64,000 nucleotides of DNA, taken from NCBI GenBank assembly GCA_910584745.1, contig CAJUDG010000004.1, positions 62,001 to 126,000 of the forward strand. Reading direction: 5' to 3'. Positions 33,570-42,448 of the stretch are shown piece after piece; positions within the stretch are counted from its first letter, which is position 1; each line of letters begins with the position of its first letter. Source of the stretch: an uncultured Eubacteriales bacterium. GTDB lineage: Bacteria; Bacillota; Clostridia; Oscillospirales; Acutalibacteraceae. The notes under the pieces are model-generated. The model was not told the DNA's origin. It saw only the letters and a program-made list of their open reading frames with translations, and ran no database searches. The position numbers were made by a program, and so were the translations under genes.

Positions 33570-34601
33570 CTACGCCTTCTCCGCAATACTAAAAATCAAA
33601 TTCCTCGTATCTGCCCATCCGAGGCACGGGTCCGTGATGGACTTCCCATAGGTGCGCTCCCCCTCAATGGGCTGGCAGCCCTCCTCCAGGTAGCTCTCTA
33701 TCATCACGCCCTTGACCAGTCTGTGCAGCTCCGGGTTGTGGTTTCGGCTGTGGAGGACCTCGCTGGTTATGCGTATCTGCTCCTTGTACTTCTTGTCGGA
33801 GTTGGAGTGGTTCACGTCCACTATCACTGCGGGGTTTTGAAGGTCCCGCTTATTATAGAGCTCCAAAAGGCGCATTAGGTCCTCATAGTGATAGTTGGGC
33901 ACGCAGGTGCCGTACTTGTCAACGCCGCCCCGGAGGATGGCGTGGGCCAGGGGATTGCCGGTGGTCTCGGCGTCCCAGCCCCTGTAGAGGAAGTTGTGGG
34001 AGCTCTGGGCGGCCTGGATGGAGTTGAGCATGACGGAGAGGTCGCCGCTGGTGGGGTTCTTCATGCCCACGGGGATGTCCATCCCGCTGGCGGTAAGCCT
34101 GTGCTGCTGGTTCTCCACCGAGCGGGCCCCCACGGCCTCGTAACTCAAAACGTCGTCAAGATAGCTGCGGTTCTCGGGGTAGAGCATCTCGTCCGCGGCG
34201 GTGAGGCCGGTCTCCTCCATGACCCTGATGTGCATACGCCTTATGGCGATTATGCCCTCCAAAAGGTCCGGGGCCTTGTCCGGGGAGGGCTGGTGCAGCA
34301 TACCCTTATACCCCTGGCCGGTGGTGCGGGGCTTATTGGTGTAGACCCTGGGTATCAGCAGAAGCCGGTCCTTTACGGCCTCGTTTATCTCCGAGAGCCT
34401 GTGGACGTATTCTAAAAGCGCGTCCTGGTTGTCGGCGGAGCAGGGACCTATTATCACTATGAACTTGTCGGACTTCCCCTCAAAAACCTCCCTTATCTCC
34501 CGGTCCCTCTGAGCCTTGCGCTCCAAAACGGCGGGGGACAGGGGATGCTGGGCCTTAAGGTCGGCGGGCAGGGGGAGCTGGCGGTTTAACTGCATGGACA
34601 T
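33570..34601 (-). CDS. aroF: 3-deoxy-7-phosphoheptulonate synthase (AroFGH type)
   Basis: This enzyme condenses phosphoenolpyruvate and erythrose 4-phosphate, the first step of aromatic amino acid synthesis. The 343-residue protein is of the E. coli AroFGH type: IVIIGPCSADNQDAL, RVYTNKPRTTGQGYKG, GARSVENQQHR, VGMKNPTSGD, VDVNHSNSDKKY and GVMIESYLEEGCQ cover the metal and substrate sites. ATG 34601 is chosen over the upstream TTG; the ribosome binding site (GAAAG) is weak. It lies 25 bp after the methyltransferase gene. Confidence 0.93.
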   Translation of the reverse strand: MSMQLNRQLPLPADLKAQHPLSPAVLERKAQRDREIREVFEGKSDKFIVIIGPCSADNQDALLEYVHRLSEINEAVKDRLLLIPRVYTNKPRTTGQGYKGMLHQPSPDKAPDLLEGIIAIRRMHIRVMEETGLTAADEMLYPENRSYLDDVLSYEAVGARSVENQQHRLTASGMDIPVGMKNPTSGDLSVMLNSIQAAQSSHNFLYRGWDAETTGNPLAHAILRGGVDKYGTCVPNYHYEDLMRLLELYNKRDLQNPAVIVDVNHSNSDKKYKEQIRITSEVLHSRNHNPELHRLVKGVMIESYLEEGCQPIEGERTYGKSITDPCLGWADTRNLIFSIAEKA

Positions 34602-34626
34602 TGGTATCACGCTTTCTGAAAGTAAA

Positions 34627-35388
34627 TTATTCCTTGACAAAAATGGTGTTTCCCACACGGATCTTGTTTACCCATATCACGCCGTTATCGTCGGTCATGT
34701 CATATAAAGCTCTCTCTTTTTCTGTAAGCTTGCCGTAAAGCCCGGCGTATGCGGCCTGCCGCGGAAACGGAAAGCGCATATCCGTCATCACCTGGGCCTC
34801 TTTTCTGAAGCCGCCGGAGAGAAACAGGCTGTCGAGGGCCTGTGAGGAGTAGAACTGGATATGTCCATCCCTTTTGACCCGCATAAAATCGTCGATAAGG
34901 CCACTCCGGTCGCCGGGGCTTCTCATGGGGTCGGAGATGAGCGCCCTGCCGCCCTTCGATAAAATGCGGCTCATCTGGAAAACGGCGTCCTGGGCCTTCG
35001 GGAAATGGTGAAAGGCATATCTGGTAACGATCAGATCAAAGCTCCCCTCCTCAAAGGGATACCGAAGCCCGTCAAAGGCCCGGAAGGACAGGTTCCCTAT
35101 CCCCCTCTCCCTTGCGAGAGCGCTGTTCCTCTCAACGGCCTCATCTGCGATATCTATCCCACAGACATGGGCTGACGGGAATTTTTCTGCCAGGGGAAAG
35201 GCCAGATACCCGTTCCCGGTCCCGATATCCAGAATACTCTTGTATCCGCCGTCCCCCGCCAGATCCAGCAGCAGCCCCAGGTGGCCGCCGTCCTGGATGA
35301 TATCAGTATACTTTTCACTGTTCAGAACATGGTTGAAGCTTTCCCGGGCCTGCTTTACGCTTTCCGGCTCGCGGTCCACATTATTCAT
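34627..35388 (-). CDS. Class I SAM-dependent methyltransferase (UbiE-like)
   Basis: A 253-residue methyltransferase with motif I ILDIGTGNGYLA (about residues 51-62), an acidic VCGIDIADEAV loop, and motif IV-like DLIVTRYAFHHFPKAQ. The C-terminal half ends in a region like that of small-molecule methyltransferases. Substrate unknown. It sits 12 bp after purL and before aroF on the same strand. Confidence 0.85.
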   Translation of the reverse strand: MNNVDREPESVKQARESFNHVLNSEKYTDIIQDGGHLGLLLDLAGDGGYKSILDIGTGNGYLAFPLAEKFPSAHVCGIDIADEAVERNSALARERGIGNLSFRAFDGLRYPFEEGSFDLIVTRYAFHHFPKAQDAVFQMSRILSKGGRALISDPMRSPGDRSGLIDDFMRVKRDGHIQFYSSQALDSLFLSGGFRKEAQVMTDMRFPFPRQAAYAGLYGKLTEKERALYDMTDDNGVIWVNKIRVGNTIFVKE

Positions 35389-35400
35389 CTTGCGTTTCCT

Positions 35401-38400
35401 TTATAAAAAGTATTCCACCCCGGACCTAAACAGCTTCTGGTCCTTATGGCCGGGCACGTTCTTAAAGAGCCCCTTGGTCCAGCGCTCGTTATGGCCCATC
35501 TTGCCGAGGACGCGGCCGTCGGGGCTGGTGATGCCCTCTATGCCGCAGACGGAGCCGTTGGGGTTCCAGAGGATATCGCCGCTGACGGCGCCCTCCGGGT
35601 CCACATACTGGGTGGCTATCTGTCCGCCCTCTATCAGGGCTCTCAGAGCCCCGTCATTGGCCACAAAGCGGCCCTCGCCGTGGGAGACGGCTATGGTGTG
35701 CACGTCCCCGGCGTTCGCGCCCCTGAGCCAGGGGGACTTGACGCTTGTGACCCGGGTGTAGACGAGCCTTGACACGTGGCGGCCCAGGGAGTTGAAGGTA
35801 AGGGTGGGGGCGGTCGGGCTTGGCTCGGTTATGCGGCCGTATGGCAGCAGGCCCAGCTTTATAAGCGCCTGGAAGCCGTTGCAGATGCCGAGCATCAGGC
35901 CGTCCCTATTGTCCAGAAGGTCCATGACCGCCTCGGCTATGCGGGGGTTGCGGAAGGTTGTGGCGATGAACTTGCCGGAACCTTCAGGCTCGTCGCCGCC
36001 GGAGAAGCCGCCGGGTATCATGATGATCTGGCTCTCCCTTATGGCCTTTTCCATCTCTTTTATTGTTTCCTCGATATCGGCGGGGGTCAGGTTCCGGACC
36101 ACCAGCACCTGGGCCTGGGCCCCCGCCCGCTCAAAGGCCCGGGCGGAGTCCACCTCGCTGTTGGTGCCGGGGAAGGCGGGGATGAACACCCTGGGCCTTG
36201 GGGCCTTTATCACCGGCGAGGAGCTGTTTCTCTGGGTATAGAGGGGCGTGTCGGCGGGCATGGGGCCGGGGGCGGCGAAGCTGGGGAAGACCCCCTCCAG
36301 GGTGCCGGACCAGGCCTTTACAAGCTCCTCCACGGGCACCTTTTCGCCGTCGATATGCACGTTCTCCCCGCCGGTGGTGTGGCCCAGCAGTATGCCGTCC
36401 TGCACCGCCGCCTCGGGGGAGAGAGCGGCCACTATAGCGCCCTGCATGGGGGCGTAGAGGGTCTCGGGAGAGAGCCCGGGCTGGAACTTGAAGCCCAGCT
36501 TATTGCCAAGGCACATGCGCATGGCCGCGGCGGCGCCGCCGCCCTCGCGCACCACAGAGGCGGCGGTTATCTCCCCGCAGTCCATGGCGGCCAGTATTTT
36601 GCGGTAGAGCTCCTTAAGCCTGGGCCAGTCGGGCATACCGCTCTCGGTCTTCGGCACGGGTATCAGCACCAGCTTTGTCCCCGGGTGCTTCACGCAGGCG
36701 GAGAGGGTGCGGCTGGCCTTTGTCATTGAGAGGGCGAAGCTTACAAGGGTGGGGGGCACGTCCAGGTCCTCAAATGAGCCGGACATGCTGTCCTTGCCGC
36801 CGATGGCCGGCAGCCCCATGCCTATCTGGGCCGAGAGCGCGCCCAAAAGCGCCGCGGCGGGCTGGCCCCAGCGGGAGGGCACGTCGTGGAGCCGGGGGAA
36901 ATACTCCTGGAAGGTGAGCCTTGCTTTCAGCGGGTCTGCGCCAACAGCGGCAAGCTTTGACAGGCTCTCCACCACCGCGTAGGCCGCGCCCATAAAGGGC
37001 GACCAGCGGGAGACATTGGGCACATAGCCGTAGCTCATGGCGGTGGCATCGTCGGTCTCGCCGGAGAGCAGGGGGACCTTCGCCACCATTGCCTCCTCGG
37101 GGGTCAGCTGATAGAGCCCGCCGAAGGGCATGAGCACCGTGCCCGCGCCTATGACGGAGTCGAAGCGCTCCACAAGGCCCTTCTGGCCGCAGACCTCTAA
37201 GCGGGCCATATTTGCCAGCAGAGCCTCCGCCCCGGACTTGCCCTTTAAAGCCTCGGGCACCTGGTTCATGGCGCAGGGGCCTGCTGGCGCGGTTATCCTC
37301 GCGTCGGCGTTCTGGGTCACGCCGTTGGTATCCAGGAAAGCTCTGGAGAGGTCAACGATCTGGTCGCCCCGCCACTGCATTTTGAGCCGGGGGCTCTCGG
37401 TCACCACAGCCACGCTCTGGGCGTCCAGATTTTCCCTTGCGGCCAGGGCCTTGAATCTATCCACATCCTCTGGGGCCAGCACAACGGCCATGCGCTCCTG
37501 GCTCTCGGAGATGGCAAGCTCGGTGCCGTCCAGGCCCTCGTACTTCTTAGGCACGCTGTCCAGATCTATCTCGAGCCCCGGGGCAAGCTCCCCGATGGCC
37601 ACGCACACGCCGCCTGCGCCGAAGTCGTTGCAGCGCTTTATGAGCTTTGCGGCGTTCGCGTCTCTAAACAGCCGCTGTATCTTGCGCTCGGTGGGCGGGT
37701 TGCCCTTTTGCACCTGGGCCCCGCAGACCTCCACGGACTTCTCCGTGTGGGCCATGCTGGAGCCCGTGGCACCGCCGATGCCGTCCCGGCCCGTGGCTCC
37801 GCCTAAGAGCACGATGATGTCCCCGGGGACGGGCTCCTCGCGGCGCACATTTTCCTTGGGGGAAGCGCCCACCACCGCGCCTATCTCCAGGCGCTTGGCC
37901 ACGTAGCCGGGGTCGTAGAGCTCGGTGACCTGCCCGGTGGCAAGGCCCACTTGGTTTCCATAGCTGGAATAGCCCGCCGCCGCGCCGGTGGTTATCTTCC
38001 GGCTGGGAAGCTTGCCGTGCAGGGTCTCGTTAAGGGGCACAGTGGGGTCCCCGGAGCCTGTGACCCGCATGGCCTGATATACATAGGCCCGGCCGGACAG
38101 CGGGTCCCGGATGGCCCCGCCAAGGCAGGTGGCCGCGCCGCCGAAGGGCTCTATCTCCGTGGGGTGGTTATGGGTCTCGTTCTTGAACTGTATCAGCCAG
38201 GTCTGCGTCTCGCCGTCGATGGTTACGGGGGCCTCGATGGAACAGGCGTTTATCTCGTCGCTGACGTCCAGGTCGGGTACAAGGCCCTTCTTTCTTAGGT
38301 ACTTGCCGCCGATGGTCGCCATGTCCATCAGAGAGACCGGGCGGTCAGTCTCGCCGTAGAGCTCGTCTCTCAGGGCAAGGTAGTCCTTTAATGCCTGCTC

Positions 38401-39138
38401 CACCGCGGCCTTTAATGGGCCCTCCTCCACCTCAATGTGGTTCAGGCGGGTCAGGAATGTGGTGTGGCGGCAGTGGTCGCTCCAGTAGGTGTCTATCACT
38501 CTGAGTTCGGTGACTGATGGGTCACGGTGTTCTTCATCTCTGAAATACTCCTGGCAGAAGATAAGGTCTGAGAGGGTCATGGCAAAGCCCATTGACTTGA
38601 AATACTCGGACATCCTCTCTTTGTCCCAGGAGATAAAGCCCTGGACGCGCTCAACGTCAGCGGGGGCGGGGGCGTTCAGCTCAAGGCTCTCGGGCTTGTC
38701 CATAGAGGCCTCCCTGGACTCCACAGGGTTTATAAGGTAGGACTTCACCCTCTGGAAGTCCTCGTCGGAGACGTCACCCAAAAGCCCTATGACCTTGGCC
38801 GTTACCACAGCGGGGCGCTCCCCCTGGGTCAGCAGCTGCACGCACTGGGCGGCGGAATCGGCCCGCTGGTCGTACTGGCCGGGCAGGTACTCCATAGCGA
38901 AGGCCCGGCAAGGGAGTTTATAGTCCTCTGGGTATACGCTGTCCAGATTCGGCTCTGACAGGATGGTCCTGGCCGCCAGCGAAAATTCTTCGGGGGTAAG
39001 CCCATCCACGTCATAGCGGTTGAGGATGCGCACGCCGGTAAGCCCCGCGACGCCAAGCACGTCCCGCAGGTCGGAAAGCATATGGCCGGCCTCGATATCA
39101 AAGCCGGGCTTCTTCTCTACAAATACTCTGGTGACCAA
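35401..39138 (-). CDS. purL: Phosphoribosylformylglycinamidine synthase, long form
   Basis: PurL converts FGAR to FGAM with glutamine and ATP in purine synthesis. This is the single-chain 1245-residue type found in clostridia and Proteobacteria: an N-terminal PurS-like part, two AIR-synthase-like halves (FKNETHNHPTEIEPFGGAAT; GGKDSMSGSFED) and a C-terminal glutaminase domain with the nucleophile in LMLGICNGFQALIKLG and the His/Glu pair in ISHGEGRF-like VSHGEGRFVAND. The start is TTG 39138 behind GGAGGG. No purine riboswitch is evident in the leader. Confidence 0.95.
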   Translation of the reverse strand: MVTRVFVEKKPGFDIEAGHMLSDLRDVLGVAGLTGVRILNRYDVDGLTPEEFSLAARTILSEPNLDSVYPEDYKLPCRAFAMEYLPGQYDQRADSAAQCVQLLTQGERPAVVTAKVIGLLGDVSDEDFQRVKSYLINPVESREASMDKPESLELNAPAPADVERVQGFISWDKERMSEYFKSMGFAMTLSDLIFCQEYFRDEEHRDPSVTELRVIDTYWSDHCRHTTFLTRLNHIEVEEGPLKAAVEQALKDYLALRDELYGETDRPVSLMDMATIGGKYLRKKGLVPDLDVSDEINACSIEAPVTIDGETQTWLIQFKNETHNHPTEIEPFGGAATCLGGAIRDPLSGRAYVYQAMRVTGSGDPTVPLNETLHGKLPSRKITTGAAAGYSSYGNQVGLATGQVTELYDPGYVAKRLEIGAVVGASPKENVRREEPVPGDIIVLLGGATGRDGIGGATGSSMAHTEKSVEVCGAQVQKGNPPTERKIQRLFRDANAAKLIKRCNDFGAGGVCVAIGELAPGLEIDLDSVPKKYEGLDGTELAISESQERMAVVLAPEDVDRFKALAARENLDAQSVAVVTESPRLKMQWRGDQIVDLSRAFLDTNGVTQNADARITAPAGPCAMNQVPEALKGKSGAEALLANMARLEVCGQKGLVERFDSVIGAGTVLMPFGGLYQLTPEEAMVAKVPLLSGETDDATAMSYGYVPNVSRWSPFMGAAYAVVESLSKLAAVGADPLKARLTFQEYFPRLHDVPSRWGQPAAALLGALSAQIGMGLPAIGGKDSMSGSFEDLDVPPTLVSFALSMTKASRTLSACVKHPGTKLVLIPVPKTESGMPDWPRLKELYRKILAAMDCGEITAASVVREGGGAAAAMRMCLGNKLGFKFQPGLSPETLYAPMQGAIVAALSPEAAVQDGILLGHTTGGENVHIDGEKVPVEELVKAWSGTLEGVFPSFAAPGPMPADTPLYTQRNSSSPVIKAPRPRVFIPAFPGTNSEVDSARAFERAGAQAQVLVVRNLTPADIEETIKEMEKAIRESQIIMIPGGFSGGDEPEGSGKFIATTFRNPRIAEAVMDLLDNRDGLMLGICNGFQALIKLGLLPYGRITEPSPTAPTLTFNSLGRHVSRLVYTRVTSVKSPWLRGANAGDVHTIAVSHGEGRFVANDGALRALIEGGQIATQYVDPEGAVSGDILWNPNGSVCGIEGITSPDGRVLGKMGHNERWTKGLFKNVPGHKDQKLFRSGVEYFL

Positions 39139-39177
39139 GTTAAACCCTCCAAGTAATATACTTTGATTTGTGGGGAT

Positions 39178-39206
39178 ATTATATCACAACGTGCCGTAAA
39201 AGTAAA
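39178..39206 (-). promoter_or_regulatory. Promoter of the purL-methyltransferase-aroF operon
   Basis: TTTACT (39201-39206), 17 bp, and TATAAT (39178-39183) with an extended TGA, on the minus strand, 40 bp before the purL start. Confidence 0.8.
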
Positions 39207-39329
39207 GAAAAAGCCCCCGCACGGCCACCACTCAATAAAGAAATTAAGGGCAGGGCAGAGCGATGGACCGAAAGCCGGGAAATTTAGCCAGAAAGCAAAA
39301 ATTCTCTGTGAAACCAGGAATTTACATTT

Positions 39330-39851
39330 TTAAGTTTTCCTTTTCATATGATCTAAGATCCTAAAGGTGACTGGTTTGAAAAGAACATAAAGAACATAAC
39401 CGAGCATTCCGCCGATCACGTTCGTGATTAAATCTGTCACATCTGAAGACCTGAAGCCGCCAATGAGCGGCTGCAGCAGTTCAATACCCAAACTCATCAT
39501 AAAACAGAAAAATGCTGTTATAAAAAATCCGGCGCCTTTCTTTCGGGTCAGTGGAAACAGAAAACCGAATGGCATGGTCATGACAACGTTTAACACGACC
39601 TGCTTTACAAAGTCCCCTCTTTCCATCATAACATCAATAAATGGCACCATGTTCATGGGAGTGTAAGGGTGATTCAGAATAAACGGGAGTTCTACTATAA
39701 TTGGCATAAGCGTGAAATAAAGCACAAAAGAAAGATATATATACATCAGCGTATTGACAAGCAGCACATCGCGGCCTCTGCTTTTCCATTTCTTCAAAAA
39801 AACGAACGCATATAAGAGGGCCAACGCCGTAAAATCGATCAAGTATTTCAT
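39330..39851 (-). CDS. VanZ-like membrane protein, low GC
   Basis: A 173-residue protein with four to five hydrophobic helices and the VanZ motifs NMVPFIDVM, NVVMTMPFGFLFPL and the SLGIELLQPLIGGFRSSDVTD signature. VanZ gives low-level teicoplanin resistance in enterococci; most chromosomal relatives have no known role. The gene is clearly more AT-rich than both neighbours and has its own promoter, which suggests recent acquisition. Confidence 0.85.
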   Translation of the reverse strand: MKYLIDFTALALLYAFVFLKKWKSRGRDVLLVNTLMYIYLSFVLYFTLMPIIVELPFILNHPYTPMNMVPFIDVMMERGDFVKQVVLNVVMTMPFGFLFPLTRKKGAGFFITAFFCFMMSLGIELLQPLIGGFRSSDVTDLITNVIGGMLGYVLYVLFKPVTFRILDHMKRKT

Positions 39852-39890
39852 AATACCCCTTCTTTCAAATTATGATTTGCCGGTCAGTTC

Positions 39891-39919
39891 ATTATAAAGC
39901 TGCACCCGCTAAAAAGCAA
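39891..39919 (-). promoter_or_regulatory. vanZ promoter overlapped by a hairpin
   Basis: TTGCTT (39914-39919), 17 bp, TATAAT (39891-39896) on the minus strand. A perfect 12-bp inverted repeat (39903-39914 with 39924-39935) covers the -35 and spacer. It may be an operator, or the transcript-end hairpin of the upstream aldo/keto reductase gene. Confidence 0.7.
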
Positions 39920-39975
39920 CTCCTTTTAGCGGGTGTAACTTCCTTACGGTATGCCCCAAACGCGGGGCCAAAATC

Positions 39976-41004
39976 CTATACAGCAGCCTTCCCGGCCAGT
40001 ATATCCCTATAGTCGGCCAGATTGGCCTTCAAAAGGTTCGGCGTGTCCAGGCCGTAGGGGCACTTCGACTTGCAGTGGCCGCAGTCAAGGCAGTTCTCAA
40101 TGTTCAGCATCATCTTCTGGGACTCCTCCGTAAGCCAGCCCGCCGAGGGGCTGCGGCGTATGAGCTGGCTCATGCGGGCGCACTGGGGGATGTTTATCCC
40201 CGCCGGGCAGGGCAGGCAGTACCCGCAGGAGCGGCAGAAGTTGCCCACCAGTTCCTTGCGGTCCTTCTCGATGACGGCCTTTATCTTGGGATCGTCCATG
40301 CTGGGGGGATTGTCTATGTAGCTCAGGAACTCGTCGAGCTCCTGCTCCCTCTGCACGCCCCAGATGGGCAGGGCGTTATCAAACTGGTCCTGCCAGGCGT
40401 AGGCCGCGGCGGAGTTGGTGATAAGCCCGCCGGAGAGGCCCTTCATGCTGATAAAGCCCATATCCTGCTCCTTGCAGCGGTTCACAAGGGCGATGTCCCT
40501 GTCGCTGGCAAGATAGCAGAAGGGGAACTGCAAGGTGTCATACAGCCCGGACTCAACGGCCTCCTCGGCCACGTGGGGGCGGTGGTTGGTTATGCCTATA
40601 AAGCGTATCTTTCCCTGGGCCCTGGCCTCCTGCATGGCCTCGTATAGGCCGGTGCCGTCCCCGGGCTTGGGGCAGAAGCTGGGGTTGTGGAACTGGTAGA
40701 TGTCTATGTAGTCAGTTTTTAACAGGCGAAGACTGGTCTCAAGGTCCTTCCAGAAGCCCTCCACGGTGGTAGAGGGGGTCTTGGTGGCGATAAATATCTT
40801 CTCTCTTACGTCCGAGAGGGCAAGGCCCATCTTCTCCTCGCTGTCGGTATAGGAGCGGGCGGTGTCAAAAAAATTCACCCCGGCATCATAGGCCTTTCTC
40901 AGCAGCATCCCCGCGTACTCCGCGCTGACGCGCTGGATGGGCAGGGCTCCAAAGCCGTTCTTGCAGACAGTTATGCCGGTGCGGCCAAGGGTCACAGTTT
41001 TCAT
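39976..41004 (-). CDS. Aldo/keto reductase with two 4Fe-4S motifs
   Basis: A 342-residue fusion of an aldo/keto reductase barrel and a C-terminal ferredoxin-like part. The barrel has GFGALPIQRV, FFDTARSYTDSEEKMG (Asp and Tyr of the catalytic tetrad), KTPSTT (Lys) and YQFHNP (His). The C-terminus has two cysteine clusters, CRSCGYCLPCPAGI and CLDCGHCKSKCPYGL. This architecture is common in anaerobes and is thought to link NAD(P)H with ferredoxin-type electron flow. Its start overlaps the stop of a small membrane gene (ATGA). Confidence 0.9.
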   Translation of the reverse strand: MKTVTLGRTGITVCKNGFGALPIQRVSAEYAGMLLRKAYDAGVNFFDTARSYTDSEEKMGLALSDVREKIFIATKTPSTTVEGFWKDLETSLRLLKTDYIDIYQFHNPSFCPKPGDGTGLYEAMQEARAQGKIRFIGITNHRPHVAEEAVESGLYDTLQFPFCYLASDRDIALVNRCKEQDMGFISMKGLSGGLITNSAAAYAWQDQFDNALPIWGVQREQELDEFLSYIDNPPSMDDPKIKAVIEKDRKELVGNFCRSCGYCLPCPAGINIPQCARMSQLIRRSPSAGWLTEESQKMMLNIENCLDCGHCKSKCPYGLDTPNLLKANLADYRDILAGKAAV

Positions 41005-41275
41005 TTCAGGTCCTCCTTTTGGGTTTTATGCAGTGCGATAATATAAAAGACTGTCAATAGAGCAAAGCCTATAATAAACGAGCCCCAGCCGGTCAGGGAG
41101 TATATCAGGCTTACATACCTGTCCAAAGGCGTCAGCAGGACCGCCAGCGCCGCCGATAGCAGCATACCGGCCATGGAGCCCGCCGGGTCCTCTCCTCGGG
41201 CCGGAGCCCTCTTGATATCACGCCTATGGCTATGAACCCCGCGGCGAGGACCGCCGTCAAAATTATAACTGGCAT
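41001..41275 (-). pseudogene. Small membrane protein gene with apparent frameshift
   Basis: From ATG 41275 (behind GGGAGATGG) one frame encodes MPVIILTAVLAAGFIAIG..., a convincing first helix, but runs into a stop after about 46 codons. A second frame, open from about 41220 to the stop at 41001, encodes two further helices (LLSAALAVLLTPL; GSFIIGFALLTVFYIIAL) and overlaps the reductase start by ATGA. One indel between about 41180 and 41225 would join them into one three-helix protein. Alternatively the second part is made alone from ATG 41174. Confidence 0.5.
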
Positions 41276-41301
41276 ACCACCATCTCCCAAGCTTGTATTT
41301 A

Positions 41302-41334
41302 CTATGATATATCATAGACCCCGCTCCAAGTCAA
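41302..41334 (-). promoter_or_regulatory. Promoter with a 16-bp palindromic operator over the -10
   Basis: TTGACT (41329-41334) lies 17 bp from a -10 (TATATC) embedded in a perfect 16-bp palindrome at 41302-41317. AAGCGCTT next to the -35 resembles half of a catabolite-responsive element. It drives the small membrane gene and the aldo/keto reductase. Confidence 0.6.
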
Positions 41335-41434
41335 GCGCTTTCAAAAATTTTTTGCAGCAAATGAGATATTTTGCCCCCTAAAATGGTATTATATGTGAAA
41401 AGCTTTTCAGAAGGACGGCGGAAGGAGGCGGAAA

Positions 41435-41917
41435 ATGACAGCGGAGGAATTTGCCGGGTACGCGAAAAGGTACGGCGACACGGTCTACCGGGTGGCGCTG
41501 AACTGCTGCAAAAACGCCGCCGACGCCGAGGATATCATGCAGACGGTGCTTTTAAAGCTCTACCGGGAAAAGACGGAGTTCGAGAGCGACGAGCACGTAA
41601 AACGCTGGCTCATCCGGGTGGCCGTGAACGAGGGCAGGAAGCTCAGAAGCTCCGGGTGGTTCAAACGGCGGGTTTCCCTTGAGGAGTACGCCGGGACCGT
41701 GGACTTCGAGAGCCGGGAGGACAGCGAGCTCTTTATCATAGTCATGGGCCTGCCGGAGAAATACCGGGTGCCGCTGTACCTCTACTACTACGAGGACTAC
41801 ACCATAAAAGAGGTGGCGGCTCTGTGCAGGCTCAAGGAATCGACCGTGCAGACCCGGCTTCAAAGGGCCCGGGAGAGGGTCAAAAAAGCGCTTACAAAGC
41901 AAGAGGAGGATTCATAA
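41435..41917 (+). CDS. ECF-type RNA polymerase sigma factor
   Basis: A 160-residue sigma-70 family factor with only regions 2 and 4. Region 2 is NAADAEDIMQTVLLKLYR (about 26-43) and region 4 carries the helix-turn-helix YTIKEVAALCRLKESTVQTRLQ near residues 124-146. AAGGAGG precedes the ATG. Its stop overlaps the next gene's ATG (TAATG), which encodes a membrane protein with the layout of a cognate anti-sigma factor. Confidence 0.92.
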   Translation: MTAEEFAGYAKRYGDTVYRVALNCCKNAADAEDIMQTVLLKLYREKTEFESDEHVKRWLIRVAVNEGRKLRSSGWFKRRVSLEEYAGTVDFESREDSELFIIVMGLPEKYRVPLYLYYYEDYTIKEVAALCRLKESTVQTRLQRARERVKKALTKQEEDS

Positions 41918-42345
41918 TGGAAGAAAGATACAAGAAAATGTTTTCCAGGGTGAAAGCCTCCCCGGAAAAAATACAGGAGGTAATCGCAATGACAGAACAA
42001 AAGAAGCCCAGAAAGATAGTCCGCAATCTGCTGGTGACAGCGGCCATAATGGCCCTGGCGGTGCTCACAGTCATGGGGGCCAACGCCGCCTCCGGCGGGG
42101 AGCTGTTCGCCAAGATAGTCTCCTATACGGAGTACACCGCCGAGGACGGCAGCGAGGTGATGGAGATGACGATAGACCTGGACGACAGTAAGCTGGAGGG
42201 CTTTACCAGCGGCGAGTTCGAGATAGTCCAGGGCGAGGACGGCAAGGCCGTCCTGACCTATACCGACGAAAACGGCCAGAAGGTCTCTAAGGTAATAGAT
42301 TCCTTCGACCTGGACGGCGTGCCGTCCGAAAAGGCCGCGGAGTAA
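41917..42345 (+). CDS. Probable anti-sigma factor / membrane partner
   Basis: A 142-residue single-pass protein: a charged cytoplasmic N-terminus (about 1-37) with KMFSRVKASPEKIQEVI, one helix (LLVTAAIMALAVLTVMGANA, about 37-57) and an acidic extracellular domain. The N-terminal motif is common in small anti-sigma proteins of clostridial ECF loci. Coupled to the sigma gene by a 1-bp overlap. Confidence 0.7.
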   Translation: MEERYKKMFSRVKASPEKIQEVIAMTEQKKPRKIVRNLLVTAAIMALAVLTVMGANAASGGELFAKIVSYTEYTAEDGSEVMEMTIDLDDSKLEGFTSGEFEIVQGEDGKAVLTYTDENGQKVSKVIDSFDLDGVPSEKAAE

Positions 42346-42357
42346 CAGGCCAAAGCG

Positions 42358-42384
42358 AAAGCGTCCCTTATAGGGGCGCTTTTT
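42358..42384 (+). terminator. Terminator of the sigma/anti-sigma operon
   Basis: A 10-bp stem (42358-42367 with 42373-42382, one T-G pair) with loop TTATA and a TTTTT tail. The next promoter begins 4 bp later. Confidence 0.85.
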
Positions 42385-42387
42385 GCG

Positions 42388-42416
42388 TTGACGCTTCGCC
42401 CGCGCTGTGGTATAAT
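42388..42416 (+). promoter_or_regulatory. Promoter of the SLOG-like gene
   Basis: TTGACG (42388-42393), 17 bp, TATAAT (42411-42416). Confidence 0.88.
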
Positions 42417-42448
42417 ATCAAGAAGGCAAACCCAAAGGAGGTCCGGCC

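Noticed and set aside
35446..38740. Long plus-strand ORFs opposite purL
   Set aside because: Low-complexity Gly/Ala/His-rich shadows; the minus frame is an uninterrupted PurL.
39139..39330. Purine riboswitch ahead of purL
   Set aside because: The leader is only about 35 nt from the predicted start, and no purine aptamer core was seen.
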